Assembly: GCF_000384215.1 (NCBI RefSeq) | Contig: NZ_KB913032.1 | Coordinates: 1,699,021-1,763,020 of the forward strand | Origin: Amycolatopsis alba DSM 44262 | GTDB taxonomy: Bacteria; Actinomycetota; Actinomycetes; Mycobacteriales; Pseudonocardiaceae | DNA: 64,000 nucleotides | Direction: 5' to 3' | Shown: positions 17,337 through 25,110 of the stretch, in pieces | Position numbering within the stretch: the stretch's first letter is position 1 | Layout: each line of letters begins with the position of its first letter | Made by a program: the position numbers and the translations under genes | The notes under the pieces: model-generated | What the model saw: the letters and a program-made list of their open reading frames with translations, nothing else | What the model was told of the DNA's origin: nothing | Databases searched by the model: none

Positions 17337-17391
17337 TGTCGCGAAAGCCACTTTCGGGACGTCTGATGTCCCGAAAGTGGCTTTCGCGACA
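17337..17391. repeat. 55-bp palindrome, family B (tgtcgcgaaagccactttcg)
   Basis: Arms 17337-17360 and 17368-17391 are 24 bases and perfect around gtctgat. This is a family B variant with gtcgcg/gggac ends, the same type as 23828-23886 and 47091-47143. Confidence 0.88.
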
Positions 17392-17417
17392 CCACCGTGC
17401 GCCCCGCCGCCCGGTGG

Positions 17418-17474
17418 AGTACGTGAAGGCCCCCTTCATTGCGCCTGGCGCAGTGAAGGGGGCCTTCACGTACT
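17418..17474. repeat. 57-bp palindrome, family A variant (gtgaaggcccccttc)
   Basis: Arms 17418-17445 and 17447-17474 (28 bases, one mismatch) sit around a single t. It ends 14 bases before the pyc stop codon. The arm core gtgaaggcccccttc is shared with 58189-58249. Confidence 0.88.
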
Positions 17475-17488
17475 TCAATCGAGCCGGA

Positions 17489-20400
17489 TCACTCCAGGAC
17501 GAGCAGCAGGTCCCCGCCTTCCACCTGCTGGACGGCGTTGATCGCGCGCCGCGACACCTTGCCGCCCGCGGAGGCGGTGATCGACGCCTCCATCTTCATC
17601 GCCTCGATGGTCGCGACCGTCGCACCGGCCTCGACCACGTCGCCCTCGGACACCTGCAGCGTGACCACGCCCGCGAACGGCGCGGCGATCTGCTTCGGGT
17701 CGCCCTTGTCGGCCTTCTCCGTCGCGGGGATGTCCGACGCGATCGAGGTGTCGCGGACCTGGATCGGGCGCAGCTGGCCGTTGAGCGTGGACATCACCGT
17801 GCGCAGCCCGCGCTCGTCGGCCTCGCCGATGGCCTCCAGCTCGATCAGCAGCCGGACACCCTGTTCGAGGTCGACCGAGTACTCCTCTCCGGGGCGCAGC
17901 CCGTAGAAGAAGTCCTTGGACGGCAGGACCGAGGTGTCGCCGTACTGCTCGCGATGCGCCTCGAAGTCCTTCGTGGGGCCGGGGAACAGCAGCCGGTTCA
18001 GCGTCTGGCGCCGGTTCTCGGCCAGTCCCTTGCGGTCCTCTTCGGACAGTTCCTGCACCGGCTTCGGCTGCGCGCGGCCTTCGAGGGCCTTGGTGCGGAA
18101 CGGCTCCGGCCAGCCGCCGGGCGGGTCGCCCAGTTCGCCGCGCAGGAAGCCGATCACCGAGTCGGGAATGTCGAACTTGTTCGGCTCCGCCTCGAAGTCG
18201 GCGGGCGAGACGCCCGCGCCGACGAGGTGCAGCGCGAGGTCACCGACCACTTTGGACGAAGGCGTGACCTTCACCAGGTGGCCGAGGATCCGGTCCGCGG
18301 CCGCGTACATCGCCTCGATGTCCTCGAACCGCTCGCCGAGGCCGAGCGCGATCGCCTGCGTGCGCAGGTTCGACAGCTGCCCGCCGGGGATCTCGTGGTG
18401 GTAGACGCGTCCGGTCGGCGACGCGAGACCGGCCTCGAACGGCGCGTAGATCTTGCGCACGCTCTCCCAGTACGGCTCCAGGTCGCCGATGGCCTGCAGG
18501 TCCAGCCCGGTCGGCCGGTCCGAGTGGTCGGTGGCCGCGACGAGAGCCGAAAGCGACGGCTGCGAGGTCGTGCCCGCCATGGACGCGACGGCACCGTCGA
18601 CGGCGTCCGCCCCGGCCTGGATCGCGGCGAGGTACGTCGCCAGCTGCCCACCCGCGGTGTCATGCGTGTGGATGTGCACCGGGAGGTCGAACTCCTTGCG
18701 CAGCGCGGAAACCAGCCGCACCGCCGCCGGTGCCCGCAGCAGGCCCGCCATGTCCTTGATGGCCAGGACGTGCGCCCCCGCGCCGACGATCTGTTCCGCC
18801 AGCTTGAGGTAGTAGTCCAGCGTGTAGAGCTTCTCCGACGGGTCCGACAGGTCCGAGGTGTAGCAGAGCGCCACCTCGGCGACCGCCGACCCGGTCTCGC
18901 GGACGGCTTCGATCGCCGGGCGCATCTGCTCGACGTCGTTGAGCGCGTCGAAGATCCGGAAGATGTCGATGCCGGTCGCCGTCGCCTCCTCGACGAAGGC
19001 GTTGGTCACCTCGGTGGGGTACGGCGTGTAGCCGACGGTGTTGCGGCCGCGCAGCAGCATCTGCAGGCAGATGTTCGGCACCGCTTCCCGCAGCTTCGCC
19101 AGCCGCTCCCACGGGTCCTCCGCCAGGAAGCGCAGCGCGACGTCGTAGGTCGCGCCGCCCCAGCACTCCAGCGAGAGCAGCTGCGGCGTGGTGCGCGCGA
19201 CGACCGGCGCGACGGCGAGCAGGTCCTTCGTCCGCACGCGGGTGGCGAGCAGCGACTGGTGCGCGTCGCGGAAGGTGGTGTCGGTGACGCCGATGGTCGG
19301 CGACTCCCGCAGCCAGCGCGCGAAGCCCTCCGGGCCGAGCTCGGTGAGCTTCTGCTTCGAGCCGGGCGCCGGTTCGAGGTCCTTGGCCAGCTTGGGCAGC
19401 TTGACCTGCGGGTCGAGGGTGCGCGGACGGTCGCCGTGCGGTTTGTTGACCGTCTTGTCGGCGAGGTAGGTCAGCAGCCTGGTCCCGCGGTCGGCCGAAT
19501 GGCGCGCGGTGAGCAGATGCGGGCGCTCCTCGATGAACGACGTCGTGACGCGGCCTTCGCGGAAGTCCGGGTCGTCGAGGACGGCCTGCAGGAACGGGAT
19601 GTTCGTGGCCACACCGCGGATCCGGAACTCGGCGACGGCGCGCCGCGCGCGGCCGACGGCGGTCTTGAAGTCACGGCCGCGGCAGGTGAGCTTCACCAGC
19701 AGCGAGTCGAAGTGCGCGCTGATCTCGGTGCCGGAGAACGCGGTGCCGCCGTCGAGGCGGATGCCGGAGCCGCCGGGCGAGCGGTACGCGCTGATCATCC
19801 CGGTGTCCGGGCGGAAGCCGTTGGCGGGATCCTCGGTGGTGATGCGGCACTGCAGGGCGGCGCCGCGCAGGTACACCTTGTCCTGCGAGAGCCCGAGGTC
19901 TTCGAGCGTCTCGCCGGAGGCGATGCGCAGCTGCGACTGGACGAGGTCGACGTCGGTGACCTCTTCGGTCACCGTGTGCTCGACCTGGATCCGCGGGTTC
20001 ATCTCGATGAAGACGTGGTTGCCGTCCTTGTCGAGCAGGAACTCGACGGTGCCGGCGTTGCGGTAGCCGATCTGGCGGGCGAACTTCACCGCGTCGGCGC
20101 AGATCTGGTCCCGCAGCTCCGAAGGCAGGTTCGGCGCGGGGGCCAGCTCGATGACCTTCTGGTGACGGCGCTGGACCGAGCAGTCGCGCTCGTAGAGGTG
20201 GATCACGTTGCCCTCGCCGTCGGCGAGGATCTGGACCTCGATGTGCCGCGGCTCGACGACGGCCTTCTCGATGAAGACCGTCGGGTCGCCGAAGGCCGAC
20301 TCGGCCTCGCGCGCGGCGGCCTCGATGGACTCACGCAGCTGCGCGGGTTCCAGGACGCGGCGCATACCGCGTCCGCCACCGCCGGCGACGGCCTTGACGA

Positions 20401-20866
20401 AGACGGGGAAGCCGATCTCCTCGGCGGCGGCGATCAGCGCGTCGACGTCGGAGGACGGCTCGGAGGAGCCGAGCACCGGCACTCCGGCCTCGCGCGCGGC
20501 CTTGACCGCGCGGGCCTTGTTCCCGGTCAGCTCGAGGATGTCCGCGCTCGGCCCGACGAAGGTGATGCCTTCGTTCTCGCACGCGCGCGCGAGGTCCGGG
20601 TTCTCGGAGAGGAAGCCGTAGCCGGGGTAGACGGCGTCTGCGCCCGCCTTCTTGGCGGCCGCCACGATTTCCTCGACCGACAGATAGGCCCGCACCGGAT
20701 GACCGGGTTCGCCGATCTCATAGGCCTCGTCGGCCTTCAGCCGGTGGAGCGAATTGCGGTCTTCGTGCGGGAACACAGCCACCGTGCCCGCGCCGAGCTC
20801 GAATCCGGCGCGGAACGCGCGGATGGCGATCTCACCCCGGTTGGCGACCAGTACCTTGCGGAACAT
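17489..20866 (-). CDS. pyc: Pyruvate carboxylase
   Basis: 1125 residues; converts pyruvate, bicarbonate and ATP to oxaloacetate (anaplerosis). The N-terminal biotin carboxylase part has VLVANRGEIAIRAFRA and the glycine-rich loop VAGGGGRGMRRV (about 160). The carboxyltransferase domain begins near 520-540 (TDTTFRDAHQSLLATRVR, metal-binding Asp), with CYTSDLSDP and HIHTHDTAGGQ further on. The C-terminal biotinyl domain carries EAMKMEASI. This is full family length for a single-chain enzyme. ATG 20866 follows GGAAGGA and is preferred to the ATGs at 20881-20884. Confidence 0.97.
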   Translation of the reverse strand: MFRKVLVANRGEIAIRAFRAGFELGAGTVAVFPHEDRNSLHRLKADEAYEIGEPGHPVRAYLSVEEIVAAAKKAGADAVYPGYGFLSENPDLARACENEGITFVGPSADILELTGNKARAVKAAREAGVPVLGSSEPSSDVDALIAAAEEIGFPVFVKAVAGGGGRGMRRVLEPAQLRESIEAAAREAESAFGDPTVFIEKAVVEPRHIEVQILADGEGNVIHLYERDCSVQRRHQKVIELAPAPNLPSELRDQICADAVKFARQIGYRNAGTVEFLLDKDGNHVFIEMNPRIQVEHTVTEEVTDVDLVQSQLRIASGETLEDLGLSQDKVYLRGAALQCRITTEDPANGFRPDTGMISAYRSPGGSGIRLDGGTAFSGTEISAHFDSLLVKLTCRGRDFKTAVGRARRAVAEFRIRGVATNIPFLQAVLDDPDFREGRVTTSFIEERPHLLTARHSADRGTRLLTYLADKTVNKPHGDRPRTLDPQVKLPKLAKDLEPAPGSKQKLTELGPEGFARWLRESPTIGVTDTTFRDAHQSLLATRVRTKDLLAVAPVVARTTPQLLSLECWGGATYDVALRFLAEDPWERLAKLREAVPNICLQMLLRGRNTVGYTPYPTEVTNAFVEEATATGIDIFRIFDALNDVEQMRPAIEAVRETGSAVAEVALCYTSDLSDPSEKLYTLDYYLKLAEQIVGAGAHVLAIKDMAGLLRAPAAVRLVSALRKEFDLPVHIHTHDTAGGQLATYLAAIQAGADAVDGAVASMAGTTSQPSLSALVAATDHSDRPTGLDLQAIGDLEPYWESVRKIYAPFEAGLASPTGRVYHHEIPGGQLSNLRTQAIALGLGERFEDIEAMYAAADRILGHLVKVTPSSKVVGDLALHLVGAGVSPADFEAEPNKFDIPDSVIGFLRGELGDPPGGWPEPFRTKALEGRAQPKPVQELSEEDRKGLAENRRQTLNRLLFPGPTKDFEAHREQYGDTSVLPSKDFFYGLRPGEEYSVDLEQGVRLLIELEAIGEADERGLRTVMSTLNGQLRPIQVRDTSIASDIPATEKADKGDPKQIAAPFAGVVTLQVSEGDVVEAGATVATIEAMKMEASITASAGGKVSRRAINAVQQVEGGDLLLVLE

Positions 20867-20954
20867 GCCGGTCCTTCCCATCATCGGATCGGTAGGTGAG
20901 GCACGTTACCTGCTCGCTCCCGCAGGACGGGAGTTGTTGCCCAGGTGATGGACG

Positions 20955-21878
20955 TCATCCCCGCCTGAGTTGCGCGCCGGGAGCCTGGAGCAACCGGTTC
21001 GCGGTACCCGCGTGGACGCCGGTCAGCACGTCGACCGCGGCGAGGTCGACGAGCGCCTTCGTCACGTCCGGCGCCGACACCTCGGGGTGCAGGCCCCGGT
21101 ACAGCGCGGCCACGCCCGCGACATGCGCGGCGGCCGACGAGGTCCCGCTGAGCACCCGGCCGCCGCTGCCCCCGGCGTTGGGTCCCGGCACGTCGACGCC
21201 GGGGGCGAACAGGTCGACGACCTCGCCGTAGTTCGAAGTGGAACCGACCTGGTCACTGGCGTCGGTCGAGCCGACGGTGAGCGCTTCGGTCACCCGGCCG
21301 GGTGAGAACTGTCCCGCGTCGGTGGCCTCGCCACCGGCCGGGAGGGCGACCGGGACGACCGCCGCGAGCGCGCGGACGGCGGCGTCGAGCTGGTCGTTGG
21401 CGGTGCCGCCGATGCCGAGAACGGCGACGGCGGGCTGGTGTGCGTTCTGCGTCACCCAGTCGATACCGGCGATGATCTTGTCCGTCGCGCCGCCGCCCTG
21501 GGCGTCGATCACCCGGACCGGCACGATCTGCGCGGCCTTCGCGACGCCGTAGCTCTTCGACGCGGCGACACCGGCCAGGTACGTGCCGTGCCCGTTGGTG
21601 TCGGTGGTGTCCGTGCCGCCGTTGAGGAAGTCCTTGCCCGGCTTCACCCGGCCGCCGAAGTCCGGATGGCCTGCGTCGACGCCGCTGTCGATCACGTAGA
21701 CCGTGACGTCCTTGGCGTCGGTCTCGTAGTGATAGAGCTGGTCGAGGCCCGTTCGCTGGTCGATCCGGTCCAGTCCCCAGTTCGGCGGGTTCTGCTGGAC
21801 TTCCGTCGCGGAGGCGGGCTGCGCCACGAACACCAGGAGGGCGAGCGCGGCCATGACCCGTACCAGTCGAATGATCAT
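20955..21878 (-). CDS. Secreted subtilase-like (S8) protein with altered active-site motifs
   Basis: 307 residues with a signal peptide (about 1-24, LALLVFVAQPASA). The subtilase fold is recognisable: Asp in YVIDSGVDAGHPDF, His in TNGHGTYLAGVAASKSYGVA, Ser in LSGTSSAAAHVAGVAALY. Two departures from active enzymes are visible. The oxyanion-hole Asn motif (AAGN) is replaced by LPAGGEA, and the Ser motif GTSMAxPH is GTSSAAAH. It lacks a long propeptide. It may be a weak protease or a pseudoprotease. It is encoded 88 bases upstream of pyc on the same strand. Confidence 0.85.
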   Translation of the reverse strand: MIIRLVRVMAALALLVFVAQPASATEVQQNPPNWGLDRIDQRTGLDQLYHYETDAKDVTVYVIDSGVDAGHPDFGGRVKPGKDFLNGGTDTTDTNGHGTYLAGVAASKSYGVAKAAQIVPVRVIDAQGGGATDKIIAGIDWVTQNAHQPAVAVLGIGGTANDQLDAAVRALAAVVPVALPAGGEATDAGQFSPGRVTEALTVGSTDASDQVGSTSNYGEVVDLFAPGVDVPGPNAGGSGGRVLSGTSSAAAHVAGVAALYRGLHPEVSAPDVTKALVDLAAVDVLTGVHAGTANRLLQAPGAQLRRG

Positions 21879-21896
21879 GCCTCGGGCCTACGCCTG

Positions 21897-23081
21897 TCAC
21901 CCGCCAGTGGCAACCTCAACCACTCGATCGGCTGGGGCCGGTCGGAGGTGTCCGCTGACCGTCGACTTCGGGAAGCAGACCAGCGCGTCGAAGGCGTCGA
22001 CGACGTCGACAGGGTTGAACAGATGCGCGTGGCGGATGCTCCTCGGACCCTCGGTTCCGCGTCGCGGGCGGAGGTCGATCAGCCCCGGCCCTTCGGCTTC
22101 GGCGCTGTCGTCCGCGGGTGCGTCCAGGTCCTGGCGGTACACGGTGAACCCGAGCCGCGCGGCCGGATCCGGTTTGAGGCCGGTGGTCTCGCCCTCGACC
22201 GCGGTGAGCCCCAGCGCGAAGTAGTCGTCGCCGAACTCGGCGGCCAGATGCGTCCCGGCCGAAGGCGAGGTGAGGCCGGGGAACGGCGAGAACGGCACGC
22301 GCTGGAGGTGTCCGTTGTGGAGCATCACGACGATCTTCGTGTCGTCGCCGTGAAGGCGCCGGATCAGGCGGACGCTCTCGGCCATGTACGCGTCGCGCGA
22401 ACCGCTCTGCAAGGCGGGCGCGGTGCCGGACATCATCGCGGCCACCTCGGCGAGGTAGGCGTCGACACGCAGCGCACCTTCGACGTGGTGCTCCGCGACG
22501 GCGGTGTTCCCGTAGACCGGACGCAACGAGGTGAGGTGTGTCTTGAGCCGGGTGAGCGCCGCGGTCGCTTTGTCACGGGCGGCGTCGTCGAGGGCGGCGT
22601 ACTTGGCGGGCGCTTCCGCGCTGCTGACCGACGCGTATCCCTTGGTCGCCTCGATCGCCGCGTCAGCAAGGGCCACGGCGGATTCATCCACAGTGGACAG
22701 ATACGCGCGGACCGCTTCGAGCGACGGCACGGGCGAGCCCGCGGAACTCGGCACGTCGAGGCCGTAGTAGCGGACGTCGCCACGCTCGCGGAGCCACGTC
22801 AGCATTTCGTGCGCCTCGGGCGACTCCCCGAGCGAGAAGGTGAAGCCGTCACGGCCGATGTCGGCGACGTCTCCGGAAGAGCCGTTCAGCCAGTCTTCGA
22901 CGAGCCTGCCCTCGGCGAAGCCGGATTCGAAACCGACCACCCGGAAGCCGTGGTGCTCGACGAGATGGCGAAGCAAACGATTGCGCAGGTCTCCGAACTC
23001 GTGGATGTGGTGGTTGTTCTCACCGATGGCGACGATCTTCGCGTCCCCGATGAGTTCGGCGATCTTCGCTGGGTCTGACAT
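21897..23081 (-). CDS. Erythromycin-esterase-family protein
   Basis: 394 residues from ATG 23081. Matches the erythromycin esterase superfamily: IGENNHHIHEFGDLRNRL near the N-terminus (Glu and His of the metal-independent centre), VVGFESGFAEGR, and VVMLHNGHLQRVPF in the second half. Relatives include macrolide esterases and uncharacterised succinoglycan-type proteins, so resistance is possible but not shown. It is divergent from a tetR gene only 31 bases away. No Shine-Dalgarno sequence is visible before the start. Confidence 0.85.
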   Translation of the reverse strand: MSDPAKIAELIGDAKIVAIGENNHHIHEFGDLRNRLLRHLVEHHGFRVVGFESGFAEGRLVEDWLNGSSGDVADIGRDGFTFSLGESPEAHEMLTWLRERGDVRYYGLDVPSSAGSPVPSLEAVRAYLSTVDESAVALADAAIEATKGYASVSSAEAPAKYAALDDAARDKATAALTRLKTHLTSLRPVYGNTAVAEHHVEGALRVDAYLAEVAAMMSGTAPALQSGSRDAYMAESVRLIRRLHGDDTKIVVMLHNGHLQRVPFSPFPGLTSPSAGTHLAAEFGDDYFALGLTAVEGETTGLKPDPAARLGFTVYRQDLDAPADDSAEAEGPGLIDLRPRRGTEGPRSIRHAHLFNPVDVVDAFDALVCFPKSTVSGHLRPAPADRVVEVATGG

Positions 23082-23112
23082 ACTGGCCACACTAACGCAA
23101 CAGGAGTAGCAA
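23082..23112. promoter_or_regulatory. 31-base divergent control region
   Basis: Only 31 bases separate the start codons of the erythromycin-esterase-like gene and tetR. They hold the tetR ribosome site (aggag at 23103) but no room for two complete promoters outside the coding sequences. At least one promoter must therefore extend into the opposite gene. Confidence 0.5.
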
Positions 23113-23727
23113 TTGGCAACCGGTTTCCAGCGGCCCGGCGGCCGGACCGAACGCACCCGCCAGGCCGTCCTGCACGCCACCCTCGACCTGCTCGCCGAAC
23201 GCGGCTTCGGCGAACTGACCGTGGACGCGGTCGCCGAACGGTCCGGAGTGCACAAGACCACGGTGTACCGGCGCTGGTCCTCACCGGACGGTCTCGTCGC
23301 CGCCGCGTTGCAGATGGGCGCGGAGGACGACTGGAAAGCGCCCGACACCGGGTCGCTCGAAGACGATCTGTACGGAGTGGCGGCGGAGGTCGTGCGGTAC
23401 TTCACCGAACCCGCGCTGAAGGAACTGCCGACGGCGTCGGTGCTGGCGGCTTTCCAGTCGCCGCTGGCCGCCGAGGCGCTGCACGACTTCTACGCGGACA
23501 GGCACGTGCGCATGGCGCCGATCGCGGAACGGGCAGTCGCGCGGGGCGAGGTTCCCCCCGGTACAGACGGCGACGAGCTGGTGCGGGCGGTGTGCGGGCC
23601 GATGTTCTACCGGCTGTTCCTTTCGCGGGAAAGTGTCACGGTGGCGGACGCGCGGGTCACGGCGCGGGCGGTGGCCGCCGCTGCCGCCGCTGGTTCCTTC
23701 GTCCGCGAGCCGCATTCAGAGGACTGA
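23113..23727 (+). CDS. TetR-family transcriptional regulator
   Basis: 204 residues. TTG start at 23113, supported by AGGAG 6 bases upstream. N-terminal TetR HTH (RQAVLHATLDLLAERGFGELTVDAVAERSGVHKTTVYRRW) at about 17-60, then a variable ligand-binding helical domain (TetR_C-like). The divergent arrangement makes the esterase-like gene its most likely target. The stop codon lies inside one arm of an inverted repeat (23710-23776). Confidence 0.9.
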   Translation: MATGFQRPGGRTERTRQAVLHATLDLLAERGFGELTVDAVAERSGVHKTTVYRRWSSPDGLVAAALQMGAEDDWKAPDTGSLEDDLYGVAAEVVRYFTEPALKELPTASVLAAFQSPLAAEALHDFYADRHVRMAPIAERAVARGEVPPGTDGDELVRAVCGPMFYRLFLSRESVTVADARVTARAVAAAAAAGSFVREPHSED

Positions 23728-23776
23728 ACGCGGTAGTTCGTGATGCCAACCGCCGCGTTTAGTCCTCTGGATGCGG
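23710..23776. repeat. 24-bp inverted repeat around the tetR stop codon (family E)
   Basis: Arms 23710-23733 and 23753-23776 pair at 22 of 24 positions (ccgcattcagaggactgaac...). The tetR stop at 23725 is inside the left arm. The core cgcattc-N8-gaatgcg with aggact recurs at 47186-47207. Confidence 0.75.
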
Positions 23777-23827
23777 TTCGCCAGCGCGTTGAACGGGTGT
23801 CGACGATGGGTACGCGGCCTCGCAGGA

Positions 23828-23886
23828 GGTGTCGCGAAAGCCACTTTCGGGACGCCTGGTGTCCCGAAAGTGGCTTTCGCGACACC
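23828..23886. repeat. 59-bp palindrome, family B
   Basis: Arms 23828-23853 and 23861-23886 are 26 bases and perfect (ggtgtcgcgaaagccacttt...), with a 7-base loop gcctggt. It lies between tetR and the next gene on the same strand. Confidence 0.88.
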
Positions 23887-23999
23887 CGAGACCCGCTGGC
23901 TGCGGGAGTGTTGGTCACGGGCTGAGGACAGTTTTACCGTCAGCGCCAAGGAGTTCCGGGTCCACACTGGTCTCTCCGTGCCGAACGAGGGAGCCCTTC

Positions 24000-24407
24000 A
24001 TGACCGAGGAAGTCCGGAACAAGGCGCGGGAGATGCCGCGCCAGCTCAAGACGGTCCGCGTCTTCCTATGGATCCAGGCGGTCTTCAATCTCCTCGCCAG
24101 CGTGCTCGTGACCGCCCTCGCGATCAACGAACTCGACCACGGCAACGAGGAAGCGGGACTCGCACTGGCGTTGGCGATCCTCGGCTTCGTGGTCTCCGCC
24201 GTGCTGATCGCGTGCGCGATCCGGATCTCGCGCGGTTCGGCCTGGGTGCGACCCACGGTGATCGGTGTCGAAGGGCTGTCCGTGGTCCTGGCGGTGATCG
24301 GCCTGATCAGCGGCGGGGCGATCACCCAGCTGATCGGCATGGGCATCGCGATCGGCATCATCATCGTCCTCAATAAGCCCGAGGAACGCGCCTGGTTCAC
24401 GCGCTGA
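24000..24407 (+). CDS. Small four-helix membrane protein
   Basis: 135 residues from ATG 24000, preceded by GAGGGAG at 23986. A short charged N-terminus (TEEVRNKAREMPRQLKTVR) is followed by four hydrophobic segments: VFLWIQAVFNLLASVLVTAL, LALALAILGFVVSAVLIACA, VIGVEGLSVVLAVIGLISGG and a final one before KPEERAWFTR. No family name or catalytic motif is recognised. Codon use is typical of the window, so the gene is likely real. Confidence 0.75.
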   Translation: MTEEVRNKAREMPRQLKTVRVFLWIQAVFNLLASVLVTALAINELDHGNEEAGLALALAILGFVVSAVLIACAIRISRGSAWVRPTVIGVEGLSVVLAVIGLISGGAITQLIGMGIAIGIIIVLNKPEERAWFTR

Positions 24408-24504
24408 CGAGTTCGTGCCCTGCAGGCAAACGTGTCCTGCTCGGCTGTCGGCTCTCACGAGTCCTGGACCGACCCGGTGTTTCGCGTGACCGGCCGGACG
24501 ACAC

Positions 24505-24548
24505 GCGTGATCAGACGGCGATCTCGGGCGTGCGACGTCTGGTCACGC
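24505..24548. terminator. Hairpin between convergent genes
   Basis: Arms 24505-24517 and 24536-24548 (gcgtgatcagacg and its complement, one mismatch) overlap a second pairing, ggcgatctcg with cgagatcgcc (about 24518-24557). The two are mutually exclusive foldings. The rest of 24408-24601 shows no gene. It lies between two 3' ends, so a bidirectional terminator is likely. Confidence 0.5.
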
Positions 24549-24601
24549 GAGATCGCCCATCCTGCCCGGACACGTCACCTTTGCCCTGTCCCTCGACAGA
24601 C

Positions 24602-25108
24602 TTACGGGACGCTGACGAGTTCGATCCGGTAGCGCACTTCGCACAATGGGACGTCTTCGCCGGGCATGGTGTCGGTTTTCTCCGCGCCGTCCGGCGTCCA
24701 TCCCGCGGCCGCGTAGAAGCGCCGGGCGCGTTCGTTGGAGTCGAGCACCCAGAGCGTCGCCTCACGGTGTCCTGAATCCCGCAGCGCGGCGACGGCGGTG
24801 TCGAGCAGCAGCCTGCCCAGTCCCGTTCCCCAGTGCGCGGGTTCGACGTAGATCGCGCGCAGCTCCCCGCGTTCACGGTCGACGGCGGTGAAGCCGACGA
24901 CCGAACCGTCCTCGACGAGGACCAGGACGTCGCCGCGGTTGGCGGGATCGGCGAGGATCCGCTGCCACCGGGCGGCCCGGCCCTCGACCGAAAGATCGCG
25001 CAGATAGAGCTCGGGCAGCAGGCCCTGATACGCCGACTGCCACGACCGGACGTTCACCTCGGCGATGGGCCAGGCGTCCTCGACGGTAGCGAGGCGGATC
25101 GCGGGCAT
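24602..25108 (-). CDS. GNAT-family N-acetyltransferase
   Basis: 168 residues, MPAIRLATVEDAWPIAEVN start. Acetyl-CoA binding motif A is visible (LRAIYVEPAHWGTGLGRLL, where the pattern Q/RxxGxG/A appears as WGTGLG). Family features WVLDSNERARRFYAAAGW follow near the end. The ATG lies 2 bases after the caspase stop, so it is very likely co-transcribed with the EACC1-caspase pair. Substrate unknown; a self-protection or effector role within that unit is only a possibility. Confidence 0.88.
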   Translation of the reverse strand: MPAIRLATVEDAWPIAEVNVRSWQSAYQGLLPELYLRDLSVEGRAARWQRILADPANRGDVLVLVEDGSVVGFTAVDRERGELRAIYVEPAHWGTGLGRLLLDTAVAALRDSGHREATLWVLDSNERARRFYAAAGWTPDGAEKTDTMPGEDVPLCEVRYRIELVSVP

Positions 25109-25110
25109 CG

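Noticed and set aside
17236..17474. CRISPR array
   Set aside because: The units are palindromes of different families with no regular spacer length, and no cas gene is present.
17267..20899. Very long open frame on the + strand opposite pyruvate carboxylase
   Set aside because: The frame is a high-GC artefact with Arg/Asp/Val-rich sequence and no family match; pyc itself is complete on the minus strand with intact motifs.
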